Of a stretch of 49,827 nt of DNA, positions 28,945-37,224 are shown in pieces. The stretch is from assembly GCA_947627365.1 (NCBI GenBank), contig CANQVT010000015.1:1-49827 (forward strand), read 5' to 3'. A program made the translations under genes and the position numbers. The notes below the pieces were generated by a model, which was given only the letters and a program-made list of their open reading frames with translations, had not been told where the DNA came from and made no database searches. The stretch is from an uncultured Lachnospiraceae bacterium (lineage in GTDB: Bacteria; Bacillota; Clostridia; Lachnospirales; Lachnospiraceae). Numbering within the stretch: position 1 is the stretch's first letter; each line of letters opens with the position of its first letter.

Positions 28945-29889
28945 TCAAAAGAATTTCTTTTTCTTAAAGTAAATGATCTCCGCCGTCACGATCACGACGA
29001 CCACAAAGATCATGACAAAATAGCTGTACTCCCACTGCAGCTCCGGCATGTTAACGAAGTTCATGCCGTACCAGCCGGTCAGCAGTGACAGCGGGAAGAA
29101 CACTGTGGTGATGATCGTAATGATCCCCATGATCCGGTTCTGGCGCGCGTCCTGCACCGACTGGAAGAGTTCGCGCAGTTGTGTCATATTCTCGCGCAAA
29201 AGCTGCACATAACTCTGCAGCCGCTCCGCACGGTGAGCAAAACGATCCCACTCCTGCTCGTTTTGGGCGATCGGCCGGCAGCCCTCGGACTGGAAAAACT
29301 CCCCGATCTCCCCCAGTTGCATATAGTAGGCGTTCAGCTCGGACAGTTTGTGTCTGCGCTGTGTCAGGGTTGCAAAAAATTCCTTCGCGATACCGGTCTC
29401 GACCTCCTCTTCCATCTGCTCGATCTCAAACTCAATGTGAAGAAGGTACAGCAAATCATCTTCCATCATCTGCTCCAGAATCGACACCAGAATCTGCGAA
29501 GGCGTGCCCGACTGCGGAAGCGTCGCCGCATGTTTGGAAAGCCATGCCTTAAGCTTTCCCTCACTCTCAATGAAAACGACAGACTGTTCGGTCAGATAAT
29601 ACGCAAATGTGAAGGCAGGCTCTTTTCCTTCCTTCTTCTGCGGGACCCGGATCGTACCGATCACGCAGTCCTTGTATGCCTCCGCCTTACAATAGCGGAT
29701 TGCCCTGCTGAGACTGTGCATCAGCTCTCCATAATGCGCGAACTGATCCTTGCACTCCTGGAATTTCTCCAAACTCATCACAGTGCAGAGCGGAAACCCG
29801 GCCCGCTCTTTGCCCGGCTTCGCAGCCTGCCCAGTCATGTCAGTCGCTGACATTCCATCTCTTTGAACATTGTTGCTTTCCGACGCCAT
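28945..29889 (-). CDS. CorA-family magnesium/divalent cation channel
   Basis: CorA-type inner-membrane channel. The 314-residue product has a long cytoplasmic domain with coiled-coil helices (about residues 130-250) and two C-terminal membrane helices: IMGIITIITTVFFPLSLLTGWYGMNF, containing the selectivity motif YGMN, and YFVMIFVVVVIVTAEIIYF, followed by a basic end KKKKFF. Start follows AAGGAGACAGT. A terminator for the MFS gene lies just upstream, so corA probably starts a new transcript that continues into the Fic gene. Whether it moves Mg, Zn or Co cannot be told from sequence. Confidence 0.93.
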   Translation of the reverse strand: MASESNNVQRDGMSATDMTGQAAKPGKERAGFPLCTVMSLEKFQECKDQFAHYGELMHSLSRAIRYCKAEAYKDCVIGTIRVPQKKEGKEPAFTFAYYLTEQSVVFIESEGKLKAWLSKHAATLPQSGTPSQILVSILEQMMEDDLLYLLHIEFEIEQMEEEVETGIAKEFFATLTQRRHKLSELNAYYMQLGEIGEFFQSEGCRPIAQNEQEWDRFAHRAERLQSYVQLLRENMTQLRELFQSVQDARQNRIMGIITIITTVFFPLSLLTGWYGMNFVNMPELQWEYSYFVMIFVVVVIVTAEIIYFKKKKFF

Positions 29890-29951
29890 ACTGTCTCCTT
29901 TTCTTTCATGCTGTTTTTGGCTCGCAATCGATCCTGAACACCTGGATATCC

Positions 29952-29986
29952 AAAAGACCGGGAAAGAACCTGAATTCTCTCCCGGT
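29952..29986 (-). terminator. Terminator after the MFS gene
   Basis: On the minus strand ACCGGGA-GAGAA-TTCAGG-TTCTT-TCCCGGT forms a hairpin followed by CUUUU, just past the MFS stop codon. Confidence 0.8.
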
Positions 29987-30000
29987 ATAGATCATTTTGC

Positions 30001-31353
30001 CTACTTCTTCAATTCATCGCTTTCCGGCTCCCGCCATTCATAGTTCCAGAGCTTCGCGCCAAAGAACATGCAGATCAGCACCCCTGCGACGCCGATCACA
30101 AAGAACAGAAAAGCCGCGCCGGAGCCCTTTCCAGACCCGAAAAGGGTCAGCCAAATGCCATCCGTCTGCGACGCCATGAATGGCTCAAAAACCTTGTCAA
30201 CGAAAAAGCCGCCCGCAAGGAAGCCTGCCGGTATCGTGAAAAACTGCAGCGTATTGCGGCAGGAGTAGACGCGTCCCTGCATATCGACCGGTATCGAACT
30301 GCGAAAGATCACGTCCATATTCGCGTTCATCAACGGAATCACCACCCAGCCGAGCACCGCTCCGATACACCAGACAAGCGGCGTGCGCCCGAACGCGAGC
30401 AGAAAATTCTCCGTGCTCATTGAGAGAAAAAGCGTAAGGCAGATCACACGCACCCGATTCTTCGGCGCCGGAAGCATCGTGACAAACACGCTGCCCAGAA
30501 GCGTCGCGATGCCGACGCTCGTATTGACGATCCCGAGCACCGTCTCTCCACCGTTCGGCTTCGACAGAAGCATCGCCGGAAGCGCCGCGTCGTACATCGA
30601 CGCCACCAGATTGATCGCCGCAAGAAACAGGATCAGATTCGTGATCAACGGGTTGTGCTTCAGCCATGCAAGACCCGCCTTCGCGGATGTGAGCAGCTTC
30701 TCCTCCGCCTGCTTTGCCGTCTTGTCCTCCGGCACCTCGATGAACAGCAGAAGTGTCAGAAAAGCAAGCGCAAACGTAAACAGATCGAAGACAATCACCA
30801 CTTCGATCCCTCCGAACGCGAAAAACGCCGTCGCCAGGATCGGCGTCAGGATCGAGGTCAGCGACTGCGAAAAGGACCGCAGGCCGCTCGTCTTCTGATA
30901 ATACTCCTTCGGGATCAGAAGCGTCGCCGCCACCTCGCCCGCAGGCTGCTGGATCGTGTTCATCAAACCGTTCAGCGCATTCAACACATATAAATGCCCC
31001 GCGACAAGCAAATCCGTCCGGATCAGCCCGAACACAACCACCGTGCTAAGCGCCGCGATCAGATCGCAGACCAGCATCGTGCGCTTTTTGTTCCAACGGT
31101 CACTCAAGGCGCCCGCAAAAATACTCATCGCTACATATGGCGCGTATGAGCAAACCGACAAAAGCGCGGTCCCGAGCGCGGAACCAGTACGCAGATACAG
31201 CCACAGCACCAGCGCGTAGCTTGTCATGCCGCTGCCGAGCCCCGAGAGCGACTGTGTGCTCCAGAGCAGCAGATACGGCCTGAGACTCCTGAGCCCGCCT
31301 TTTCCTGTATCATTCTTTTCAATATTCTTTCCCGTATTCTCTTTTTTCATCAT
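30001..31353 (-). CDS. MFS efflux transporter (DHA3, MefA-like)
   Basis: Major facilitator superfamily antiporter of about 12 membrane helices. The 450-residue product shows the cytoplasmic motif A GALSDRWNKKRTM after helix 2 and IQQPAGEVAATLLIPKEYYQKTSG, typical of the DHA3 group that includes macrolide exporters. The N terminus is a basic cytoplasmic stretch (MMKKENTGKNIEKND). Start follows AAGGAGCAAAGTCA; a second ATG is adjacent. A 245-base leader with hairpins and small open frames precedes it, and a terminator follows. Drug specificity cannot be inferred; homology to macrolide exporters is at family level. Confidence 0.9.
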   Translation of the reverse strand: MMKKENTGKNIEKNDTGKGGLRSLRPYLLLWSTQSLSGLGSGMTSYALVLWLYLRTGSALGTALLSVCSYAPYVAMSIFAGALSDRWNKKRTMLVCDLIAALSTVVVFGLIRTDLLVAGHLYVLNALNGLMNTIQQPAGEVAATLLIPKEYYQKTSGLRSFSQSLTSILTPILATAFFAFGGIEVVIVFDLFTFALAFLTLLLFIEVPEDKTAKQAEEKLLTSAKAGLAWLKHNPLITNLILFLAAINLVASMYDAALPAMLLSKPNGGETVLGIVNTSVGIATLLGSVFVTMLPAPKNRVRVICLTLFLSMSTENFLLAFGRTPLVWCIGAVLGWVVIPLMNANMDVIFRSSIPVDMQGRVYSCRNTLQFFTIPAGFLAGGFFVDKVFEPFMASQTDGIWLTLFGSGKGSGAAFLFFVIGVAGVLICMFFGAKLWNYEWREPESDELKK

Positions 31354-31391
31354 TGACTTTGCTCCTTTGATTTGATATAGCGTTTCCTTTT

Positions 31392-31600
31392 TCAGTTACA
31401 AATCAAGATGCAAAGTCCGAGGACAGCTGCGGAACCGATTTCAGAATCTCCCTCCGAAATATCCGTCTTGTCATCCTCCATGCAGTGTCCTCAAACCTTG
31501 CATGGAGTGTAAGCAATGATCAACAGCACCTCTGTAATTCCTTCCCTGACAGCCGGACTGTCATTTTCCAGACAAATAATAACGAAATAACTACTGTTCT
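31392..31600 (-). promoter_or_regulatory. Long structured leader of the MFS gene with uORFs
   Basis: The transcript ahead of the MFS gene contains a 17-base palindromic hairpin (TGACAG-TCCGG-CTGTCA, 31547-31563), a second hairpin (CTCCATGCA/TGCATGGAG, 31476-31507), and small open frames: a 14-codon frame at 31520-31564 (MTVRLSGKELQRCC) whose start lies in the first hairpin, and a 29-codon frame at 31392-31481. Ribosome binding sites for these are weak. The organisation resembles translation-attenuation leaders of drug-resistance genes. Confidence 0.45.
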
Positions 31601-31629
31601 ATCTTAGCATAAATCCGTTTACGGGGCAA
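31601..31629 (-). promoter_or_regulatory. Candidate MFS promoter
   Basis: TTGCCC (complement of 31624-31629), 17-base spacer, TAAGAT (complement of 31601-31606), reading toward the MFS gene and lying just beyond the end of the small gene at 31633. Confidence 0.55.
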
Positions 31630-31632
31630 GCA

Positions 31633-31863
31633 TCAACCCCAGCTTTCTATGATCTTCAGGATCTCCGTCTCATAATCTCCGATATAGTCTTCCATCTTTC
31701 CAACGTTTTTCACATTGCTCTGCGCGCCGTTCTCCGGGAATTCCCATACATGGTACGTAAGGCCTCTGTGCTCCCAGTCGATGCTTCCGCAGCCGTCCTC
31801 CTCCGCATAGGAATACTTCCAGCCTTTCCCTCGCAAATAATCCTGCAATTTCTCCAGGCGCAT
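31633..31863 (-). CDS. Conserved small protein of unknown function
   Basis: A 76-residue, acidic, Trp- and Tyr-containing soluble protein starting MRLEKLQDYLRGKGWKYSYAEEDGCGSIDWEHRGL. No domain is recognised with certainty; proteins with the same AEEDGCGSIDxxHRGLxYHVWEF core are, from memory, widespread in Lachnospiraceae. The strong ribosome binding site AGGAGGTGATCAA supports that it is real. It lies downstream of the metal ATPase with a 98-base gap and may be co-transcribed with it. No function is proposed. Confidence 0.75.
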   Translation of the reverse strand: MRLEKLQDYLRGKGWKYSYAEEDGCGSIDWEHRGLTYHVWEFPENGAQSNVKNVGKMEDYIGDYETEILKIIESWG

Positions 31864-31961
31864 TTGATCACCTCCTAAACCAAACTTCAGAATATCCCCA
31901 CCAACGCCTCCATGATGATCTGCCCTACGCTCACCGCGTCTTCAATCATCAGATAATGATA

Positions 31962-33977
31962 TCACAGCTTCTTCACAAACAGGCAGCGGATCGCGTTGAG
32001 TACCGCCAGAACCATGACGCCCACGTCCGCGAAGATCGCCAGATACATGTTCGCGATGCCGACAGCTCCCAGTGCAAGACAGGCAAACTTGACAGCCAGC
32101 GCGAAAACGATGTTCTGATAGACAATACGCAGACACTTGCGGGAGATTCGGATTGCCTTAGAGATCTTCAGCGGATCGTCGTCCATCAATACGATATCCG
32201 CCGCCTCGATTGCCGCGTCCGAACCCATCACGCCCATCGCGATGCCAATGTCTGCCCGCGATAGCACGGGCGCGTCGTTGATGCCGTCTCCGACGAAAGC
32301 AAGCATAGCCTTTTCAGATTTCGCGCGCAACAACTCTTCGACCTTCTCCACCTTGTCGGCCGGAAGAAGCTCACTGTATACCTCATCGATTCCGAGAGAG
32401 GCCGCCACCTGATCCGCTACCTTTTTTGCGTCGCCGGTCAGCATCACCGTCTTTTCGACGCCCGACGATCTGAGCGAGGCAATGGCGTCCTTCGAGTGAG
32501 GCTTCACAATGTCGGAAATGACAATATGTCCGGCGTAAGCCCCATCGACGGCGACATGGATGATCGTCCCGGCCGAGTGGCATTCGATATAGGAAACGCC
32601 CAGATGCTTCATCAGCTTGTCGTTCCCTGCCGCAACCTCCACGCCGTCTACCTTCGCAATCACGCCGTTGCCGCTGATCTCCTGAATGTCGCTCACGCGG
32701 CTGCGGTCCGGTTCTTTTCCATAAGCGCGCTGCAGGCTCTTGCTGATCGGATGGGATGACGCGCTCTCCGCCAACGCCGCATACTCGATCAGCTTCGCGT
32801 CCTCCATCTTATTGTGATGAATTCCGTCTACTTCAAACACGCCCTGCGTCAGTGTGCCGGTCTTGTCAAACACGATTATTTTCGTCTTTGAGAGAAGTTC
32901 CAGGAAATTGGAACCCTTCACCAAAACGCCCTGCTGGCTCGCACCGCCGATCCCCGCGAAGAAGCTCAGCGGAATACTGATGACGAGCGCGCACGGACAG
33001 CTGATAACAAGGAAGGTGAGCGCGCGATAGATCCACACACTCCAGCTCGCGGGAAGTCCCATAAACAGCATACGGACGAGCGGCGGCAGAAACGCCAGCG
33101 CCAGCGCGCCGTAACAGACGGCCGGCGTGTAGACCTTCGCGAATTTCGAGATGAAATCCTCGGATTTCGACTTGCGCGAGCTGGCGTTCTCCACCAGATC
33201 GAGGATCTTCGATACCGTCGATTCCCCGAATTCCTTCGTAGTCTGTATCCTCAGTACACCGGTCATGCTGATGCATCCGCTGATGACCTCGTCCCCCGTC
33301 TTTGCCTCTCTCGGCAGGCTCTCCCCGGTCAACGCGCTCGTGTTCAGACTGGAGCTGCCCTCGATGATCACGCCGTCGATCGGCACTTTTTCTCCCGGTT
33401 GGACGACGATCACGCTGCCGGTCTCCACCTCATCCGGATCAACCTGCTCCAGCTTACCGTCTCTCTCGATATTAGCATAGTCCGGACGAATATCCATCAG
33501 ATTGCTGATGTTGCGGCGGCTCTTACCCACGGCGTAGCTTTGGAACCATTCACCGATCTGGTAAAAGAGCATGACAGCAATTGCTTCCAAATACTCTCCG
33601 TTCTCGTAGATCGCAAGCGCCATCGCGCCGATCGTCGCGACCGCCATCAGGAAATTCTCATCAAACACACGTCTGTTCTGAATTCCCTTTGCCGCTTTCT
33701 TTAAAATATCATATCCGATGATGAAGTAATCGATCAGATAGCAGGCAAAACGGATCCAACGCCCCGCCGACGGAAACAGATAGCGGTCAAGCTGATCAAA
33801 CAGCTTCGCCGAGGCAAACTGCAGCCCCAGAAGGATCGCTGCCGCGATCAGAATGCGGATCATCATCTTCCGCTGCTTCTTCGTCATGCCGCCTTCCCGC
33901 CTGCCGATAAATAGAAGAAGCCCGGCCGCCGTCAGCACCACGATTGCAAGCAATATGTCTATGATAATATCCTGCAT
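31962..33977 (-). CDS. Heavy-metal translocating P-type ATPase (Zn/Cd/Pb type)
   Basis: P1B-type ATPase that exports soft divalent metals. The 671-residue product has six or more membrane helices, the actuator motif SALTGESLPREA, the ion-binding motif SCPCALV, the phosphorylation motif FDKTGTLTQG, HP motif SSHPIS and hinge GDGINDAPVLSRADIGIAMG. It lacks an N-terminal HMA domain; a stand-alone HMA protein sits directly upstream at 34011. The terminal helices carry AVKFACLALGAVGIANMYLAIFADVGVMVLAVLNAIR, whose Lys and Asp match the Zn/Cd group. Start follows GAAAGGAAATGTATC. Expression is likely controlled by the divergent ArsR. Confidence 0.95.
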   Translation of the reverse strand: MQDIIIDILLAIVVLTAAGLLLFIGRREGGMTKKQRKMMIRILIAAAILLGLQFASAKLFDQLDRYLFPSAGRWIRFACYLIDYFIIGYDILKKAAKGIQNRRVFDENFLMAVATIGAMALAIYENGEYLEAIAVMLFYQIGEWFQSYAVGKSRRNISNLMDIRPDYANIERDGKLEQVDPDEVETGSVIVVQPGEKVPIDGVIIEGSSSLNTSALTGESLPREAKTGDEVISGCISMTGVLRIQTTKEFGESTVSKILDLVENASSRKSKSEDFISKFAKVYTPAVCYGALALAFLPPLVRMLFMGLPASWSVWIYRALTFLVISCPCALVISIPLSFFAGIGGASQQGVLVKGSNFLELLSKTKIIVFDKTGTLTQGVFEVDGIHHNKMEDAKLIEYAALAESASSHPISKSLQRAYGKEPDRSRVSDIQEISGNGVIAKVDGVEVAAGNDKLMKHLGVSYIECHSAGTIIHVAVDGAYAGHIVISDIVKPHSKDAIASLRSSGVEKTVMLTGDAKKVADQVAASLGIDEVYSELLPADKVEKVEELLRAKSEKAMLAFVGDGINDAPVLSRADIGIAMGVMGSDAAIEAADIVLMDDDPLKISKAIRISRKCLRIVYQNIVFALAVKFACLALGAVGIANMYLAIFADVGVMVLAVLNAIRCLFVKKL

Positions 33978-34010
33978 GATACATTTCCTTTCAAGCTATA
34001 CTTAATTGTT

Positions 34011-34229
34011 TCAAAACTCGATCTCGCAGTCCGGCTCGACCTTTTTGCAGGCCTTCAGCACATCCTTCATCACACTCTTCGGATCCTGTCCGTCCTCAAA
34101 TTCCACGATCATCTTCTGTGTCATAAAATTTACCGTGGCGGAGGCTACGCCTGCGGTCTTGCGGGTCGCCTCCTCCATCAGATTCGCGCAGTTGGCGCAG
34201 TCAACCTCGATCTTGTACGTCTTCTTCAT
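34011..34229 (-). CDS. Stand-alone HMA-domain metal chaperone
   Basis: A 72-residue single-domain ferredoxin-like metal-binding protein starting MKKTYKIEVDCANCANLMEEATRKTAG, with the CxxC metal site in VDCANCANL. The first 30 codons of the longer open frame contain the promoter, so the internal ATG after GGGAGGATTCTATC is the true start. It presumably hands metal to the adjacent ATPase, which has no such domain of its own. The CANC site with the preceding Asp favours Zn/Cd rather than copper, by analogy with CadA/ZntA domains. Confidence 0.92.
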   Translation of the reverse strand: MKKTYKIEVDCANCANLMEEATRKTAGVASATVNFMTQKMIVEFEDGQDPKSVMKDVLKACKKVEPDCEIEF

Positions 34230-34259
34230 GATAGAATCCTCCCGATTATATAATTTTAC

Positions 34260-34319
34260 GATTAAGCACTTGTTTAATCTTTGTGTTTGTAGTATAATAC
34301 AAAGCAAAGAAAACGTCAA
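34260..34319. promoter_or_regulatory. Overlapping divergent promoters and ArsR operator
   Basis: For the minus-strand metal genes: TTGACG (complement of 34314-34319), 17 bases, TATACT (complement of 34291-34296). For arsR on the plus strand: TTGTTT (34270-34275), 17 bases, TATAAT (34293-34298). An imperfect palindrome GATTAAGCACTTGTTTAATC (34260-34279) covers the arsR -35 and the start of the opposite transcript, matching the AT-rich operators of ArsR/SmtB repressors. Confidence 0.8.
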
Positions 34320-34426
34320 TACAAAAAATGAGACTGTTGCAAAATATCGTCGTGATATCTGCAGCGGTCCCGGAAGCAGGAAATAGAAATAGGAAATAGC
34401 AATAACAAAAAGAAAGGAGAGACTCC

Positions 34427-34795
34427 ATGCATAAAATCGAACTACCCCACCACCACAGTGAACCGCAGGAGATCGAGATGATTCAGAATCAGATCGACCG
34501 CACGGATCATTTTCAGATCGTGGCGGACATTTTTAAGATGCTCGGCGATACTACCAGAATCCGCATTTTCTGGCTTCTCTGCCACTGTGAGGAATGCGTG
34601 ATCAACATCTCCGCCATGCTGGAAATGTCAAGCCCCGCCGTCTCCCACCACCTGCGTCCGCTGAAAAACAGCGGGCTGATCATCAGCCGCCGCGAAGGAA
34701 AAGAAGTCTACTACCGCGCGGCCGACACTCCGCAAGCCAAGCTGCTCCACGAAATGATCGAGCAGGTCATGGAGATTGCCTGTCCGGGAGCATGA
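34427..34795 (+). CDS. ArsR/SmtB-family metal-sensing repressor
   Basis: A 122-residue winged-helix regulator. The DNA-binding part includes VADIFKMLGDTTRIRIFWLL, INISAMLEMSSPAVSHHLRPLKNSGLI (recognition helix) and RREGKEVYYRA. Cysteines and histidines lie in ELPHHH at the N terminus and CHCEECVINIS in the third helix, resembling the Cd/Pb/As alpha3 site, while HEMIEQVMEIACP near the end resembles an alpha5 site. It is divergent from the metal ATPase genes and probably represses both transcripts until metal binds. Start follows AAGGAGAGACTCC. Confidence 0.93.
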   Translation: MHKIELPHHHSEPQEIEMIQNQIDRTDHFQIVADIFKMLGDTTRIRIFWLLCHCEECVINISAMLEMSSPAVSHHLRPLKNSGLIISRREGKEVYYRAADTPQAKLLHEMIEQVMEIACPGA

Positions 34796-34865
34796 CTGCC
34801 CGAAAGCATATCTGTCCGGAGAGCATGAGCTTCTGTTTCAAGTAAAGCACGATTGATTATTTAAT

Positions 34866-35819
34866 TCATTCTGCGCGTTTCTGCACAATTCCCAGAAGCT
34901 TTATGATCACAGGCGCCCCCGCCGTAATATAGAGGATCAGCACGAACTGCTCCACAGCCTTGCCGACCCCGCCCGCGATCGCGCCTGTGATCAGCGGCGC
35001 GGCATAGGTCTTCAGAAGCTCATAAACCGCGATGCAAACAACATAGCGAAACACCCGAAAATACCATTTGCCGTCCGTATCGAACTTTATAAACCTTCTC
35101 TCCAGGAACCAGCCTACAATGAAGCCAAGCCCCATGCCCGCGTTTTTGAATGAGTCAATCGGCATCTTGGCCGGATCCACGATCACCTCTCCAGCCGCGT
35201 CGTAGTCTATCGGATAGCCTTTCAGAGAGGCATAAACGACGAGCAGAATGCAAAGCGCCGCGCCTGCGAGCAGGACGATCCAATCCCTTTCCGGATTCTG
35301 ATCCACCCAGTCGAGCAGCCTGCGAAATGCAAACAGCAGCACAATCGCCAGAACGATAGAGACGATAACGTCCTGCGGCGTATGCACACCCAGGTAGTTA
35401 CGCGAAAATCCGACCAGCAGCACCAGGGCAACCATAACTCCGCGAAAGATTTTGGGATATTTTTTATTGATCGCAAGCCCGCCGAAAAAGCTGGTGGCGT
35501 TCGCAGAATGGCCGCTCGGGAAAGAGTAACCTGTGGCGTCCGCCATCGCCTCCGGAACCGGCAGCACACGCGCGTCCCGGATCCACGGGCGGTACACACA
35601 AGCCGTAATCTTCAAGAAGCCATTGATCACACGATTATAATAGAACGTGAGCATCAAAAAGATACCCTCGCGCTTATCGACACACCAGTAGACAAGCGCC
35701 ACGAGAAGCGTGACGACTGACGCCTCGCCGAGCTTCGTGATCAGCTCGAACGCACCGTTCAGTACCCCGCCCGTTGCCTCGCGCAGATTTTGCAGCAACA
35801 ATAAGTATTGAATATCCAT
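34866..35819 (-). CDS. PAP2-family membrane phosphatase
   Basis: Type 2 phosphatidic acid phosphatase-like membrane enzyme. The 317-residue product has the three motifs: KITACVYRP (KX6RP), SFPSGHSA (PSGH) and SRNYLGVHTPQD (SRX5HX3D), with about seven hydrophobic helices. The active site faces outside in this family; substrates are lipid phosphates such as undecaprenyl or phosphatidyl glycerol phosphate. Chosen start MDIQYLLLLQ follows GGAGGATGGGATT; five further codons upstream would need a TTG start inside this binding site. Neighbours (cls, VanX-like) also concern envelope biology. Confidence 0.92.
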   Translation of the reverse strand: MDIQYLLLLQNLREATGGVLNGAFELITKLGEASVVTLLVALVYWCVDKREGIFLMLTFYYNRVINGFLKITACVYRPWIRDARVLPVPEAMADATGYSFPSGHSANATSFFGGLAINKKYPKIFRGVMVALVLLVGFSRNYLGVHTPQDVIVSIVLAIVLLFAFRRLLDWVDQNPERDWIVLLAGAALCILLVVYASLKGYPIDYDAAGEVIVDPAKMPIDSFKNAGMGLGFIVGWFLERRFIKFDTDGKWYFRVFRYVVCIAVYELLKTYAAPLITGAIAGGVGKAVEQFVLILYITAGAPVIIKLLGIVQKRAE

Positions 35820-35895
35820 AATCCCATCCTCCAAGCTTTCTGAAGAGCTCTCTGCTCTCCTCTTTCACCCCAATCGTCTGTTTGGCAGAAACCTC

Positions 35896-36558
35896 CTATG
35901 TCTGAGGCTCTGTATCGTCTGTTTCCGTCGCCGGGACGGACTCTTCCTTCACCGGGAAAGCGAAATAAGTGTCCGGGTACGGCTCATCCTCCAGCGTGAA
36001 ATGCCACCACTCCGTGTCCAGCGGCTTGAAACCATTCCCGACCATGATATCCCGCAATATATTCCTGTTTCCGATCTGCTCCTTCGTCAGATCCCCGACG
36101 TAGTCCGGATGAGAAAGCTCACCGAAATAGTCGAACGTCCCGCCCATATCCAGCTCTTTCCCTGCATCCATATCGAAAAGGGTCAGATCCACAGTGCTGC
36201 CCCTGCTGTGTCCGGATTTCTCCGCGATATAGCCCTGATCGAACAGCACGGATTTGTCGAGCTCCGGATAGAAATATTCCTTCATACGTGTATCTTCGAT
36301 GTCCTCCGCCCAGGCGATGAAATTGTCCACTGCCGTCTGCGGCCGATAGGCGTCGATCCGGTCTCCCACGAAATTATAAGTCGAATAATAACGAATCTCC
36401 AGAATCACATCGGGCACTGCCTCGGCCAGCGAGACAAAATCCGACGCGTCCATCTCCGGCATGCCTGTCTCCGCCGCCGCTGCGCCGATTCCCGGCATCA
36501 GCATTCCCACCGTCAGCGTTCCTGTCATCATGGCAGCAAGTAAAAAGTTTTTTCTCAT
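35896..36558 (-). CDS. Secreted VanX-like D-Ala-D-Ala dipeptidase, internally shortened
   Basis: M15D-type zinc dipeptidase homologue. The 220-residue protein has a signal peptide (MRKNFLLAAMMTGTLTVGML, with an AAAA-type cleavage region near residue 29). Zinc and catalytic motifs are present: AYRPQ (Arg), SGHSRGSTVDLTL (His, Asp) and EWWHF (Glu, His). Compared with VanX as I remember it, about 35 residues are missing between NFVGDRID and AYRPQ: the block that normally runs from GYE to the strand preceding the DxYRP motif is absent. The C-terminal tail is Thr/Glu-rich. Activity is uncertain because of the gap. A sigma-A-like promoter lies upstream; start follows AAAAGGAGACCAGCT. Confidence 0.85.
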   Translation of the reverse strand: MRKNFLLAAMMTGTLTVGMLMPGIGAAAAETGMPEMDASDFVSLAEAVPDVILEIRYYSTYNFVGDRIDAYRPQTAVDNFIAWAEDIEDTRMKEYFYPELDKSVLFDQGYIAEKSGHSRGSTVDLTLFDMDAGKELDMGGTFDYFGELSHPDYVGDLTKEQIGNRNILRDIMVGNGFKPLDTEWWHFTLEDEPYPDTYFAFPVKEESVPATETDDTEPQT

Positions 36559-36625
36559 AGCTGGTCTCCTTTTTATGGAAATCCTGCTGTCTTTCGTGCA
36601 GCAGTCAGAGCAATTTCCTTTTTTA

Positions 36626-36654
36626 ATTTAAGATAAAGTCCACTTTTCTGTCAA
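36626..36654 (-). promoter_or_regulatory. Promoter of the VanX-like gene
   Basis: TTGACA (complement of 36649-36654), 17-base spacer, TTAAAT (complement of 36626-36631), reading toward 36558. Confidence 0.65.
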
Positions 36655-36733
36655 TATCTTCTCACGAAACGTCTCCTACATGACATGAACAAAAAAAGGA
36701 GCGATTATTTTCTGCTATTTGGGATGCCAGGGT

Positions 36734-37087
36734 TTACACTCCCAATGCCTCTTTCCACTCGGCTTCCCGGAATCCGACCAGCACACGATCCCTGCATACC
36801 AGGATCGGACGCTTCACAAGAAGTCCGTCGGACGCGAGAAGCGCGTACTGCTCCTCCTCGCTCATCGTCGGCAGCTTATCCTTCAGCTGAAGCTCTTTGT
36901 ATTTCAGCCCACTCGTATTGAAAAAGCGTTTCAGCGGAAGTCCGCTTATGCGATGCCATTCTTTCAGTTCGGCCAGTGTCGGATTGTCCTCCTTGATATG
37001 GCGCTCCTCAAATTCAATTTTGTTTTGCTCCAGCCATTTTTTCGCCTTCTGGCAAGTGCTGCATTTCGGATAACAAACGAATAACAT
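36734..37087 (-). CDS. ArsC/Spx-family thioredoxin-fold protein
   Basis: A 117-residue thioredoxin-fold protein starting MLFVCYPKCSTCQKAKKWLEQN, with a CxxC pair, and containing LKRFFNTSGLKYKEL and the cis-Pro segment LVKRPILVCRDRVLVGF. These match the ArsC-like/YffB-Spx family. It could be an arsenate-reductase-like oxidoreductase or an Spx-type transcriptional regulator; the CxxC and lack of arsenic genes nearby leave this open. Start follows GAGAAGGAGAATCAT; fifteen upstream codons were rejected. Confidence 0.9.
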   Translation of the reverse strand: MLFVCYPKCSTCQKAKKWLEQNKIEFEERHIKEDNPTLAELKEWHRISGLPLKRFFNTSGLKYKELQLKDKLPTMSEEEQYALLASDGLLVKRPILVCRDRVLVGFREAEWKEALGV

Positions 37088-37224
37088 ATGATTCTCCTTC
37101 TCTCTTACATTCTTTATAATCATTGCGGTCAATTCTTCCTGATTCTTACCGGAAACTCGGTCAATTTGTACCCTGCTCCCGGGTCAGATATATTTCCAAT
37201 TTCACAGCGACCAAACATGTTCCC

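Noticed and set aside
31887-31949. 20-codon frame MIEDAVSVGQIIMEALVGIF between the metal ATPase and the small gene
   Set aside because: No ribosome binding site and no homology guess; length compatible with chance.
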